NCBI GenBank assembly: GCA_003224075.1
Contig: QHYF01000012.1
Location: forward strand, 1 to 18,789
Direction: 5' to 3'
Length of the DNA: 18,789 bases
Source of the DNA: Acidobacteriota bacterium
Lineage (GTDB): Bacteria; Acidobacteriota; Terriglobia; Acidiferrales; UBA7541
This document shows, piece by piece, positions 6,276-14,117 of the stretch. The position numbers were made by a program, and so were the translations under genes. The stretch's first letter is position 1. Each line of letters opens with the position of its first letter. The notes beneath the pieces are model-generated. The model was not told the origin of the DNA and did not search any database. It saw only the letters and a program-made list of their open reading frames with translations.

Positions 6276-8261
6276 CTACCGAAGCCGCGCGACAATGACC
6301 GTCATGTCATCCATCTGCTCAGGAGTCCCCGCCCACTCCTCCGCCGCTGCCATAAGCGACTCTGCGACCATAAGCGGCGCGGCTCCCTGCAAACGAATCG
6401 CAGCTTCCTTCAACCGGCGAATCCCAAATTCCTCGCCGTAAACATTCTCCGGCTCAACCAATCCGTCACTGTAGCCAATCACCAGAGCATCGGGTCCGAT
6501 CTCCAGGGAGCCCTCCTCATAAACGTAATCATCGAGAACCCCAAGAACCATGCCGCCCTCTTCCAGGAGCTTCGACGATCCATGACAAATGAGAAACGCG
6601 GGCAAGTGACCTGCGTTCGTATATCGCACCGTTCGGGTGACGCTGTCGTAGACAGCGATAAAGAAGGTCGCGAAGCGGTCGTCGCCCGTGTTGCGGACCA
6701 GATGCTTATTCAGACGGGCCACGAGTTCCGCAGTACTCAAGCGGTCGCTGCCCTCCGTAAGCAACTGGCTGCGCAGCGCCGCTTGAAGACTGGCCATCAG
6801 AAGGGCAGCGGAAATTCCCTTCCCCGAAATATCGGCGATGGCCAGGGCAACATGAGTCGGACTAAGCTGAATGAAGTCATAATAGTCACCGCTGACTGAA
6901 CGCGCGGCCTTGCAGATGGCCTCGATTTCAACTCCGGGGACAGATGGCAAGGTACGGGGAAAGAGCTGATTCTGGACTTCACGGGCGATGGAAATCTCGT
7001 TCTCCAGGCGTTGGCGCTTGTTTTGTTCTTCTATAAGACCGCTGATCGAACCCGTCATCTGATTAAAGGATTCGCCCAGCTCACCCAGCTGATCTCGGTG
7101 CTGGATCTGCACACGATGAGAAAAATCTCCGGCTTGTACATACCGGGTCCCGCGGTAAAGATCGGCGACCGCCCGGGTAATCCGGCGCGTGAGGACAAAT
7201 CCGGTCGCGAACGCCGCGGCTTCAATGAGAAGGAATACAATTCGGACAAGAATGAAATAGATGAGATAAGAACCACGAAGCTCACCGAGCGATGTAAAAA
7301 TCCTGCCGTTCAAGTGCGAAGGCCGCGCATTGAACACCGCCAGCACCGGCCGGAGCAACTCCACCTTCCCATCACGCGCAACATAAGCAGAATCGAGCCT
7401 GGACACTCCGTTCACCGGCGTATCTATCCAAAACATGGCACTTTGCAGCATGCGGTTGCGCGCCACGATGCGCCCGGCCACTTTGTACTGTGTGCCGCCT
7501 GACGAGTAGATGACTCCCTCCTGCCCGCCCCCTGTGTATCGCTCCATGAGATTCAACTGAATGGCGCCGAGGTCGGGCGCGACGGTAGCCAGAAAATCTT
7601 GCGTCACCGGCACGCGAAGTGCGACGATGCGCTCCCCCTTGCGATCCGGAATCGCTCGCAGACTGATGAGTGAGAGCGAATCACCCTCCTGCAGGAGACC
7701 TGCGAAAGATCTCTTTCCCGAAGGTGTTGCTTTTCGAAGTAGGGTCGGGTCGCTCGAAAAAACAATCGTTAGCCCGGGAAGCTCGCTATCATGAACCGCG
7801 TGGGACTGTGCCGCCAGGATGCGTTCCGATTCTCCTTGCGTGATCGCGGCGGGGAGCGTTTGATGCGCTATGGCAATATGTGCCGAAATATCCGCGATCA
7901 TTTCCACTCGGCGATGAATATCCTCATACAGGAGGTAAGCGCCAAGCTGCGAATAAAGAATGCGACCCACAAGAAAAACGAGCGTTACTATCAACAGAAT
8001 CGGGACGAGCGCGATAAACAGGTAGCCAACAATCAAGCGGTTGCGCAGACTCCAGAGCAGGCGATTCCTCCACCAACCGAGGAAGCGGATGAAGAGATAT
8101 ATGCCGGCCAGGACAGCCAGATACTTCAAGAAACTGAACAGGCCCCCGGAGGCGTTGAGAAAGGCAAGAATCAATCCGGCGGCGGTAGCTACCGTAGAAA
8201 CGACATCGAGCCACGAAAGGCTATGCCAGATTTCTTTGAGGCTGGCGCGGAAGGGTGTCAT
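6276..8261 (-). CDS. Membrane-anchored HAMP-SpoIIE/PP2C serine phosphatase (RsbU-like)
   Basis: A 661-aa membrane signalling protein. Three hydrophobic segments occupy about 19-39, 44-61 and 76-98. A roughly 230-residue region (100-330) is probably an extracytoplasmic sensor without recognised motifs, and a fourth membrane segment spans about 331-356. A HAMP domain follows (about 357-410, with AGDFSHRV and DQLGELGESFNQM), then a short helix with the REVQNQLFP motif, and a SpoIIE-type PP2C domain to the C terminus. The metal-binding acidic residues are present: SGDYYD (Asp459), IADISGKG (Asp477), GYSDGLVE (Asp599) and DDMT (651-652), so an active Mn/Mg phosphatase is expected. Family members typically dephosphorylate an anti-sigma-factor antagonist in partner-switching pathways. 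No anti-sigma kinase or STAS protein lies next to it here, so the target is unknown. Confidence 0.92.
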   Translation of the reverse strand: MTPFRASLKEIWHSLSWLDVVSTVATAAGLILAFLNASGGLFSFLKYLAVLAGIYLFIRFLGWWRNRLLWSLRNRLIVGYLFIALVPILLIVTLVFLVGRILYSQLGAYLLYEDIHRRVEMIADISAHIAIAHQTLPAAITQGESERILAAQSHAVHDSELPGLTIVFSSDPTLLRKATPSGKRSFAGLLQEGDSLSLISLRAIPDRKGERIVALRVPVTQDFLATVAPDLGAIQLNLMERYTGGGQEGVIYSSGGTQYKVAGRIVARNRMLQSAMFWIDTPVNGVSRLDSAYVARDGKVELLRPVLAVFNARPSHLNGRIFTSLGELRGSYLIYFILVRIVFLLIEAAAFATGFVLTRRITRAVADLYRGTRYVQAGDFSHRVQIQHRDQLGELGESFNQMTGSISGLIEEQNKRQRLENEISIAREVQNQLFPRTLPSVPGVEIEAICKAARSVSGDYYDFIQLSPTHVALAIADISGKGISAALLMASLQAALRSQLLTEGSDRLSTAELVARLNKHLVRNTGDDRFATFFIAVYDSVTRTVRYTNAGHLPAFLICHGSSKLLEEGGMVLGVLDDYVYEEGSLEIGPDALVIGYSDGLVEPENVYGEEFGIRRLKEAAIRLQGAAPLMVAESLMAAAEEWAGTPEQMDDMTVIVARLR

Positions 8262-8288
8262 CGAACCATGAACGAAAACGACATTTTA
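8262..8288 (-). other. Eight-codon upstream reading frame overlapping the phosphatase start
   Basis: On the minus strand an ATG at 8287-8285 opens a frame of eight codons (MSFSFMVR) whose TGA overlaps the phosphatase ATG as ATGA. An AGG lies a few bases before it, and the phosphatase ATG itself has no Shine-Dalgarno sequence. It could act as a translation-coupling leader, but a frame this short can arise by chance. Confidence 0.25.
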
Positions 8289-8360
8289 CCTGAAGTTCTC
8301 TCGAGCGCGGAGGTCAAAGGGGGCGGAGGAATCGGGGCCTAGCGCCCAGCCCTTCGAAGA

Positions 8361-9887
8361 CTATTTTAACGAATTGCGCACGCGACTGTGCTTCACGCTG
8401 TAGGTGAAATAGATGACCATGCCGATGATCAGCCAGACGATTAGTCGCACCCACGTTAAGCCGTTTAGGCCGGCCATCAGCCCGAGTGATACGATAATGC
8501 CCATGAGCGGAACAAACGGGACCCATGGCGTCTTGAACGGGCGCTCCAGGTCCGGCCGCCGCACACGCAAGATCCACACTCCCGTGCAAACGATTACGAA
8601 GGCAAGAAGCGTCCCGATGCTAACGAGCTGACTAAGATTGCCGATCGGCACCAGCGCCCCCAAAGTCGCAACGCACAGGCCGACTATGGCTGTCGACTTG
8701 TACGGGGTACGGAAGCGTGGATGAATCTCACCTGCCCACTTCCATAGCAAACCGTCATGCGCCATCGAATAGAAGACACGCGATTGGCCGAGCAACATGA
8801 CTAGCATGACCGTACTCAGACCCGCGAGGGCGCCGGCATTGACAATGTAGCTGCCCCACTTGACCCCGGTCTCGCGGATTGCCAGCGAGACCGGAGCACC
8901 GATGTTCAACCGTGAGTAGTGCACTGTGGCCGTCAACAGCCCTGAAACGACGAAATACAGAATTGTGCAAACGGCGAGTGAACCCAGGATGCCGATCGGC
9001 ATGTCTTTCTGCGGTTTGCGTGCCTCCTGCGCCGCCGTCGAGACGGCATCGAACCCGATGTAGGCGAAAAACACCACGCCGGCCCCCCGCAGAACGCCAG
9101 ACCATCCATAGAAGCCAAAGGTTCCGGTATTCTGGGGCAGGAACACGCCCCAATTCGCGTGGGCAATCTGCGGGTGCTTGAACACAAACGGCGCCGCCAC
9201 GGCGATAAACGTTAGAACCGCTGTAAGTTTGACAAAAACGATAGCGGTATTGAAGTTAGCTGATTCCTTAATTCCGACGATCAGAATTGTCGTGATAGCG
9301 AGAATGGCAAGAAACGCGATTAGATTGAACCTGGCTGTCGCCTGAGGCAACCCGGTGAGCTGCGAGGCGCTGAGGTTGAGAGTAGTCAGCGGGGCCCATC
9401 GCCCATCGTAAAAAACCCACTGGGCTCCCGGCACGTCGCAGATCTGTGGCGGCAGGTTGATGCCATAGTCTTGCAGGAAAGCGACCAGCGTGCTGCTCCA
9501 ACCGCTGGCGACCGTGGCTGCGCCGAAAGCGTACTCCAGAATCAGATCCCAGCCGATGATCCAAGCAATAATCTCGCCGAGTGTTGCATAGCCGTAGGTG
9601 TAAGCAGAGCCGGCGATGGGAATCAGCGACGCGAACTCGGCGTAACAGAGGCCGGCGAACGCGCAGCCCACTCCCGCGAGCACGTACGAAAGCATGATCG
9701 CGGGGCCAGCATATAGCGCCGCCGCCGATCCCGTCAGCACAAAGATGCCGGCTCCGATAATGGCCCCAATTCCGAGCGTAACTAGGTTTACGGGACCGAG
9801 AGCTCGCTTGAGACTGTGTTCGCCTGTCTCTTCGGCCTCTTTCATCAGCGTGTCGAGCGATTTCGTTGCAAACAAGGGGTTGCCCAT
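8361..9887 (-). CDS. APC-family amino-acid permease, cationic amino-acid transporter (CAT/YfnA) type
   Basis: A 508-aa inner-membrane transporter with about 12 or more hydrophobic segments and a hydrophilic N terminus of about 30 residues. The first helix carries LGIGAIIGAGIFVLTG (38-53), the unwound helix-1 motif that binds the substrate backbone in APC transporters. Further typical stretches are AGLCYAEFASLIPIAGSAYTY, FFAYIGFDAVSTAAQEARKPQKDMPIGI and GQSRVFYSMAHDGLLWKW, which place it with the CAT-like/YfnA group rather than with the LAT-type permease next door. A periplasmic loop near residues 140-165 contains QICDVPGAQW. The ATG at 9887 has a strong AAGGAGG site 6 nt upstream. It lies 111 nt after the other permease and probably has its own promoter in that gap. 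The substrate cannot be fixed from sequence; neutral or cationic amino acids are likely. Confidence 0.92.
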   Translation of the reverse strand: MGNPLFATKSLDTLMKEAEETGEHSLKRALGPVNLVTLGIGAIIGAGIFVLTGSAAALYAGPAIMLSYVLAGVGCAFAGLCYAEFASLIPIAGSAYTYGYATLGEIIAWIIGWDLILEYAFGAATVASGWSSTLVAFLQDYGINLPPQICDVPGAQWVFYDGRWAPLTTLNLSASQLTGLPQATARFNLIAFLAILAITTILIVGIKESANFNTAIVFVKLTAVLTFIAVAAPFVFKHPQIAHANWGVFLPQNTGTFGFYGWSGVLRGAGVVFFAYIGFDAVSTAAQEARKPQKDMPIGILGSLAVCTILYFVVSGLLTATVHYSRLNIGAPVSLAIRETGVKWGSYIVNAGALAGLSTVMLVMLLGQSRVFYSMAHDGLLWKWAGEIHPRFRTPYKSTAIVGLCVATLGALVPIGNLSQLVSIGTLLAFVIVCTGVWILRVRRPDLERPFKTPWVPFVPLMGIIVSLGLMAGLNGLTWVRLIVWLIIGMVIYFTYSVKHSRVRNSLK

Positions 9888-9957
9888 GCAACTCCTCCTT
9901 TACGGGGATCTTCCCCCAAAGTACCTCATCCCACCGCCAATTTGGCCTGTATCTACC

Positions 9958-9987
9958 ATTGTAGGGGCGCAAAATGCCGCGCTCCAA
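9958..9987 (-). promoter_or_regulatory. Candidate sigma70-type promoter for the CAT-type permease
   Basis: The minus strand has TTGGAG (9987-9982), an 18-bp spacer and TACAAT (9963-9958, 5 of 6 to consensus), placing a start near 9950, about 60 nt before the permease ATG. The whole promoter sits inside the palindrome at 9959-9994, so a protein binding or hairpin there would affect it. Confidence 0.35.
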
Positions 9988-9994
9988 CCTACAA
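9959..9994. repeat. 36-bp imperfect palindrome between the two permease genes
   Basis: Perfect 7-bp ends TTGTAGG and CCTACAA flank an inner imperfect stem (GGCGC against GCGCTCC with wobbles) around AAAATGCC. It begins 5 bp below the stop of the upstream permease at 9999. There is no U tract on the minus strand, so a repetitive extragenic palindrome, or a small element with terminal inverted repeats, fits better than an intrinsic terminator. Confidence 0.55.
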
Positions 9995-9998
9995 ATAC

Positions 9999-11552
9999 CT
10001 AGGATGCGCTTCGAGTTACCTTCGCGCTGCGTGCCCAAAGGACATAGACCGGCACGCCCAACAACACGATCACCAAGCCCGGCCAGGTTGTCTGCGTCTT
10101 GTAAAGCAGCAGGACAAACATAATCGCCGCGGCTGCAACGATGTAGAGCAAAGGGACAAACGGATAGCCAAACGCTTTGTAGGGTCGCTCCGCGCCGGGC
10201 CTCTTCGTTCGCAATTTAAAGACTCCGGCAATAGTCAGCACATAAAACAGCAGGACGGAAAAAACGACGTAATCGAGCAGATCGTTGTAGACATCACCAT
10301 AGGTTATCGTCCCTGCAGCATCCACGTGCCGTCTGCGCATCAGCAGAAGCAGGACTATCCAAATTCCCTGGAAGAGCAGCGCCCTTGCCGGGACTCCTTT
10401 CTTGTTCAGCTTGCCCGTGGTCTTGAAAAATAAACCATCCTTGGCCATGGCGTAGGAAACGCGCGCTCCGGCAAGAATCAAGCCGTTATCGCAACCAAAT
10501 GTGGAAATAATGATGGCGCCGGCCATAATCGTTGCGCCGCCGGAGCCAAAGATTGCGCTCAGCGCAGCGGTCGCGACGCGGCCATCCGGAGCGGTTTGAA
10601 TTTGCACGAGGGGCAGAGTGAAAAGGTACGCGAGATTCGCAAGACAATAGAGGGTGATGACGATCGTGGTGCCAAACACCATCGAGAGAGCGACGTCGCG
10701 CTTGGGGTTTTTCACTTCCGCGGCGGTGAAGCCGATGTTGTTCCAGGCGTCGGCGGAAAAGAGCGAGCCAACCTGCGCGACGCCGAAAGCGACGAACAAG
10801 CCAAATGCTCCGCCAGCGGCGGTGATCGTCGGCACAATGCTCTTAAGGAAATTGGCCCCCGGCTCGATGGGCTGCGCGTTGCGAACTTCCCAGAAATGAC
10901 CGAAGTTCTCGGTAATCGCTCCGGCATTCCTGCCCACAAAGATGCCCAGGAAGATCAGGCCAATGAGCGAGAGCGTTTTGACGCTGGTGAAAATATTTTG
11001 GATCAGTTTGCCAAGCCGGACTCCAAGCGTATTCAGGAAGGTGAGGAAAATAATCATCAGCACGGCGACGAGCTGCTGGACGGACAGGCTGATGGCAAAT
11101 TTTAAAGGGAGCGCGATGGGCGGCACAATCCAGGTCTGCGGAGAAATGGAAGGAAGCAGGACGCCAAGGTATTTCGCAAAACCGACCGCCACAGCTGCGA
11201 TGGTGCCCGTCTGGATGACCAGAAACAGCGTCCAGCCGTAGAGAAAACCCCAAAGGGGCGAATAGGCTTCACGCAAGTAAACGTATTGGCCTCCGGCATG
11301 AGGAAAAAGCGCGGCCAACTCGCCGTAGGAAAGCGCTGCTGAGATCGTCAGCAGGCCGGTGAGAATCCAGGTGAGAAGCAGGCCGCCTGGCGATCCCGTC
11401 TGTCGCGAAATGTCCGCCGCGACAATAAAGATGCCCGACCCAATCATCGAGCCAACGACAATCATCGTGCCATCGAACAGCCCGATGGCACGCACAAAAC
11501 CATGCTCGCTCTTTGCGCTGCTTTGAGGAATGGGATGTGCGGCCTCTGCCAT
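9999..11552 (-). CDS. APC-family amino-acid permease, LAT/basic amino-acid type
   Basis: A 517-aa inner-membrane transporter with about 12 hydrophobic segments. The N-terminal part has VVGSMIGSGIFIVAADISRQ (32-51), with the helix-1 motif GSGIF, then LSYGELAALFPHAGGQYVYLREAY and GFLYGWTLFLV. These are characteristic of the LAT-like branch (relatives of the system-L exchangers and SteT) of the APC superfamily. Later, NIGFTAAEVKNPKRDVALSM and ARVSYAMAKDGLFFK match the conserved helix 6 and helix 8 regions. The ATG at 11552 is preceded by GAGG at 10 nt, and only 12 nt separate it from the thiE stop, so it closes the pepP-accB-accC-thiE unit. Substrate is not determinable. It is not a recent duplicate of the neighbouring permease, since the two differ in the helix-1 motif and subfamily. 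Confidence 0.92.
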   Translation of the reverse strand: MAEAAHPIPQSSAKSEHGFVRAIGLFDGTMIVVGSMIGSGIFIVAADISRQTGSPGGLLLTWILTGLLTISAALSYGELAALFPHAGGQYVYLREAYSPLWGFLYGWTLFLVIQTGTIAAVAVGFAKYLGVLLPSISPQTWIVPPIALPLKFAISLSVQQLVAVLMIIFLTFLNTLGVRLGKLIQNIFTSVKTLSLIGLIFLGIFVGRNAGAITENFGHFWEVRNAQPIEPGANFLKSIVPTITAAGGAFGLFVAFGVAQVGSLFSADAWNNIGFTAAEVKNPKRDVALSMVFGTTIVITLYCLANLAYLFTLPLVQIQTAPDGRVATAALSAIFGSGGATIMAGAIIISTFGCDNGLILAGARVSYAMAKDGLFFKTTGKLNKKGVPARALLFQGIWIVLLLLMRRRHVDAAGTITYGDVYNDLLDYVVFSVLLFYVLTIAGVFKLRTKRPGAERPYKAFGYPFVPLLYIVAAAAIMFVLLLYKTQTTWPGLVIVLLGVPVYVLWARSAKVTRSAS

Positions 11553-11564
11553 TCGCCAGTTTCC

Positions 11565-12209
11565 TCAGCCCGCAGCCGCATGATTCGCGGCTTCCAGGAG
11601 ATCGATGTATTGACGCGCGCGCTTGCCCGGATCGGGCGCAAGTAGAATATCGCTAATCACCGCAATCGAATCGGCTCCCGCTTTGATGACATCCGCAGCT
11701 CGTTCCAACGTGATTCCACCGATGGCCACGATCGGTTTTTGCGTCAGCGGCCGAATCCGTCGAATGAAGTCGATCCCAACCACCGGATCCGGGTTAGCCT
11801 TCGTGGATGTTGAGAACACCGGCCCGACGGCAATATAGTCAGCGGACGTCACGGCAGCCTGATTGAATTGCTCAAGGTTGTGAGTCGAAACGCCCACAAG
11901 CTTCCCGCTTCCGAGCACTGCACGCGCCGCTTCCACCCCAAGATCTTCTTGTCCAATGTGAACGCCGCTGGCCCCTGCGAGCGTGGCAACATCGGCCCGG
12001 TCATTGACCACGAATGTCACGCCGCGCGGAAGTAAGAGTGACGAAAGCCGCCTCGAGGATTCAAACAATTCACGCGAAGGCGCGAACTTGTTCCGGTACT
12101 GAAGCAAGCGGACACCGGCATCGGCCAGCTTTTTGGCGCATTCTGTATCGGGAGCTGTAAGCAACGATGCGTCTAATATCACATACAGCCGTGGCAGAAC
12201 AAGGCGCAT
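11565..12209 (-). CDS. thiE: Thiamine phosphate synthase
   Basis: ThiE joins HMP pyrophosphate and thiazole phosphate to give thiamine phosphate in the cytoplasm. The 214-aa TIM-barrel protein has the usual length and its key segments: LQYRNK at 36-41 (the pyrimidine-pyrophosphate-binding Q-x-R-x-K site), VVNDRAD at 67-73, GVHIGQEDL at 82-90, GVSTHN at 106-111, VGPVFSTSTKAN at 128-139 and IVAIGGI at 160-166. All catalytic-site motifs are present, so it should be active. No other thiamine gene and no TPP riboswitch-like leader is seen in the window. It begins 6 nt after accC, with no independent leader, so its expression follows the fatty-acid genes, which is an unusual partner for thiamine synthesis. 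Confidence 0.95.
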   Translation of the reverse strand: MRLVLPRLYVILDASLLTAPDTECAKKLADAGVRLLQYRNKFAPSRELFESSRRLSSLLLPRGVTFVVNDRADVATLAGASGVHIGQEDLGVEAARAVLGSGKLVGVSTHNLEQFNQAAVTSADYIAVGPVFSTSTKANPDPVVGIDFIRRIRPLTQKPIVAIGGITLERAADVIKAGADSIAVISDILLAPDPGKRARQYIDLLEAANHAAAG

Positions 12210-12215
12210 TAACGT

Positions 12216-13565
12216 TTATTTTCCGTTCGTTCCCAGCAGTCTCTCGATGAAGTGGGTATCGAGCTTCCCTGCCGCAAAGTCTGGATCGGCCAGGATCCGT
12301 CGGTGCAGCGGGATAGAAGTCTTGATGCCCTCGATAACGAACATCTCCAGCGCCCGCTTCATCCGGCCGATGGCTTCGGCGCGGTCGCGTCCCTTGACAA
12401 TGAGCTTCGCAATCATGGAATCGTAGTACGGCGGAATAACCGCATCGGCATAAGCAGCCGAATCAACGCGCACGCCGGTGCCTCCCGGCGCTTGAAACGT
12501 GGTAATGCGTCCCGCCGACGGCACAAACGTTTCCGGATCCTCTGCATTGATCCGGCACTCGATGGCATGTCCAGCAGAAATTATCGCACCTGTGGCATCT
12601 TCCATTTTCTCCCCCGCGGCAATGCGGATCTGTGCCTTGATCAGATCCACTCCCGTGACGAGCTCGGTCACCGGATGCTCGACCTGAATCCGCGTATTCA
12701 TCTCGATGAAGTAGAGCGCGCCGTCCCCGTCCATCAGGAACTCGACGGTCCCCGCGTTCGTATAGCCAATCTTTTCGAGCGCCCTCACCACCTTTGCGCC
12801 AAGCTCTCTCCGCCGCTTTGCGTCCAGAGCCGGTGAAGGCGATTCCTCGACCAGCTTCTGGTGCCGGCGCTGGATGCTGCACTCGCGCTCGCCAAGATGG
12901 ATCACTTTTCCATGTTGGTCGCCCAATACCTGGAATTCAATGTGGCGCGGATGTTCAAGGAACTTTTCCGCATAGACATCCGGCGTGCCAAAGGCTTGCT
13001 GCGCTTCACTGCGCGCCGTTTGGTACGCGGCCAGCAGCTCGTCTTGTCCGCGCACAACACGCATTCCACGGCCGCCGCCACCGGCGGACGCCTTCAGAAT
13101 CAACGGGTAGCCGATGCGTGCGGCTTCGCTCGCAAGCTGCTGCTCCCCTTCAACGACCCCCTCGCTCCCGGGAATGGTAGGGAGCCCAGCCGCCTTGACT
13201 TCGCGGCGTGCGCGGTCCTTCTCACCCATCATCTCGATGATTTCCGGCTTTGGGCCGATGAACGTGATTTCCGAGGCCTCGCACACTTTGGCGAAGTTGG
13301 CGTTCTCAGAGAGGAAGCCGTAGCCGGGATGAATGGCATCTACATTGGTAATCTCTGCCGCGCTGATTACTTGCGGAATGTTGAGGTAGCTCTCGCTGCT
13401 GCGCGGCGGCCCGATGCATACTGCCTCGTCGGCAAAGCGAACATGGAGCGAGTTGCGGTCTGCTTCGGAGTAAACCGCGACCGTGGATATCCCCAGTTCC
13501 TTGCAGGCGCAGATGACCCGCAGGGCGATCTCCCCGCGATTCGCGACTAGAATTTTACGGAACAT
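12216..13565 (-). CDS. accC: Acetyl-CoA carboxylase, biotin carboxylase subunit
   Basis: AccC carboxylates the biotin carried on AccB using ATP and bicarbonate, the first half of malonyl-CoA formation for fatty-acid synthesis. The 449-aa protein matches E. coli AccC in length and residue numbering. The N-terminal FRKILVANRGEIALR is at 2-16, Lys116 in GEKDRAR, Lys158 before the glycine-rich ATP loop ASAGGGGRGM (159-168), HIEFQVLGD (208-216), and EMNTRIQVEHP (288-298) supplies Glu288, Asn290, Arg292 and Glu296, with Arg338 in ECRINAEDP. All catalytic residues are intact. It starts 14 nt after accB, the normal accBC arrangement. The carboxyltransferase subunits accA and accD are not in the window. 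Confidence 0.97.
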   Translation of the reverse strand: MFRKILVANRGEIALRVICACKELGISTVAVYSEADRNSLHVRFADEAVCIGPPRSSESYLNIPQVISAAEITNVDAIHPGYGFLSENANFAKVCEASEITFIGPKPEIIEMMGEKDRARREVKAAGLPTIPGSEGVVEGEQQLASEAARIGYPLILKASAGGGGRGMRVVRGQDELLAAYQTARSEAQQAFGTPDVYAEKFLEHPRHIEFQVLGDQHGKVIHLGERECSIQRRHQKLVEESPSPALDAKRRRELGAKVVRALEKIGYTNAGTVEFLMDGDGALYFIEMNTRIQVEHPVTELVTGVDLIKAQIRIAAGEKMEDATGAIISAGHAIECRINAEDPETFVPSAGRITTFQAPGGTGVRVDSAAYADAVIPPYYDSMIAKLIVKGRDRAEAIGRMKRALEMFVIEGIKTSIPLHRRILADPDFAAGKLDTHFIERLLGTNGK

Positions 13566-13579
13566 AGCGCCGTGCGCGG

Positions 13580-14110
13580 CTACTTCTTCCGGGTCGGACG
13601 AATGCCGAAGAGGGGCTGCCCGTACTCGACCGGCTGTCCGTTTTCAACGAAGATCCGAATGACTTCGCCCGAAACATCAGATTCGATTTCGTTCATGAGC
13701 TTCATTGCTTCTACGATGCAAAGCGCCTGTCCAGTCTCGATGTGCGCTCCTACCTTCACAAAAGCCTCCGCGCCCGGGCTAGGTGATTCATAGAACGTCC
13801 CGACAATGGGGGATTTGACCAGGTGTAAATCTTCGCTGGAACGTGCTTCAGCGGCTCCTGGAGCGCCTTCCGCCGAAGCCAGCGGGTTCTGCACGGAACC
13901 AGGAACGATAATCTCCGGAGCGGCGACAGCCCGGGAAGCGCTGACCACCGCTCCAGCCGATGGTTTGCGCAGCCGAATGCTCAGGTCACCTCGCGAATAT
14001 TCGAACTCCTCGAGATTGTGCTCGGTCATGAACTGAAGAAGTTGTTCGATCTGCTGGATTTCAGGATTGGCGAACGACGGGCTGGACTTCGTGGGCTTTT
14101 TGTGTTTCAT
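13580..14110 (-). CDS. accB: Acetyl-CoA carboxylase biotin carboxyl carrier protein
   Basis: AccB carries biotin between biotin carboxylase and carboxyltransferase. The 176-aa product has a Lys-rich start, a helical N-terminal region to about residue 48 (EIQQIEQLLQFMTEHNLEEF, the AccC-contacting part), an Ala/Pro/Ser-rich flexible linker to about 95, and a C-terminal biotinyl domain (SPIVGTFYESPSPGAEAFV). The domain includes the EAMKLMNEI motif whose Lys137 is the biotin attachment site. The 'thumb' loop PSPGAE typical of bacterial BCCP is present. The ATG lies 7 nt after the pepP stop, and accC follows after 14 nt, so it is co-transcribed with both. Confidence 0.96.
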   Translation of the reverse strand: MKHKKPTKSSPSFANPEIQQIEQLLQFMTEHNLEEFEYSRGDLSIRLRKPSAGAVVSASRAVAAPEIIVPGSVQNPLASAEGAPGAAEARSSEDLHLVKSPIVGTFYESPSPGAEAFVKVGAHIETGQALCIVEAMKLMNEIESDVSGEVIRIFVENGQPVEYGQPLFGIRPTRKK

Positions 14111-14117
14111 GCCTGTT

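Noticed and set aside
11553..12215. Possible TPP riboswitch for thiE
   Set aside because: Only 6 nt separate thiE from accC, leaving no room for a leader, and no thi-box motif was seen.
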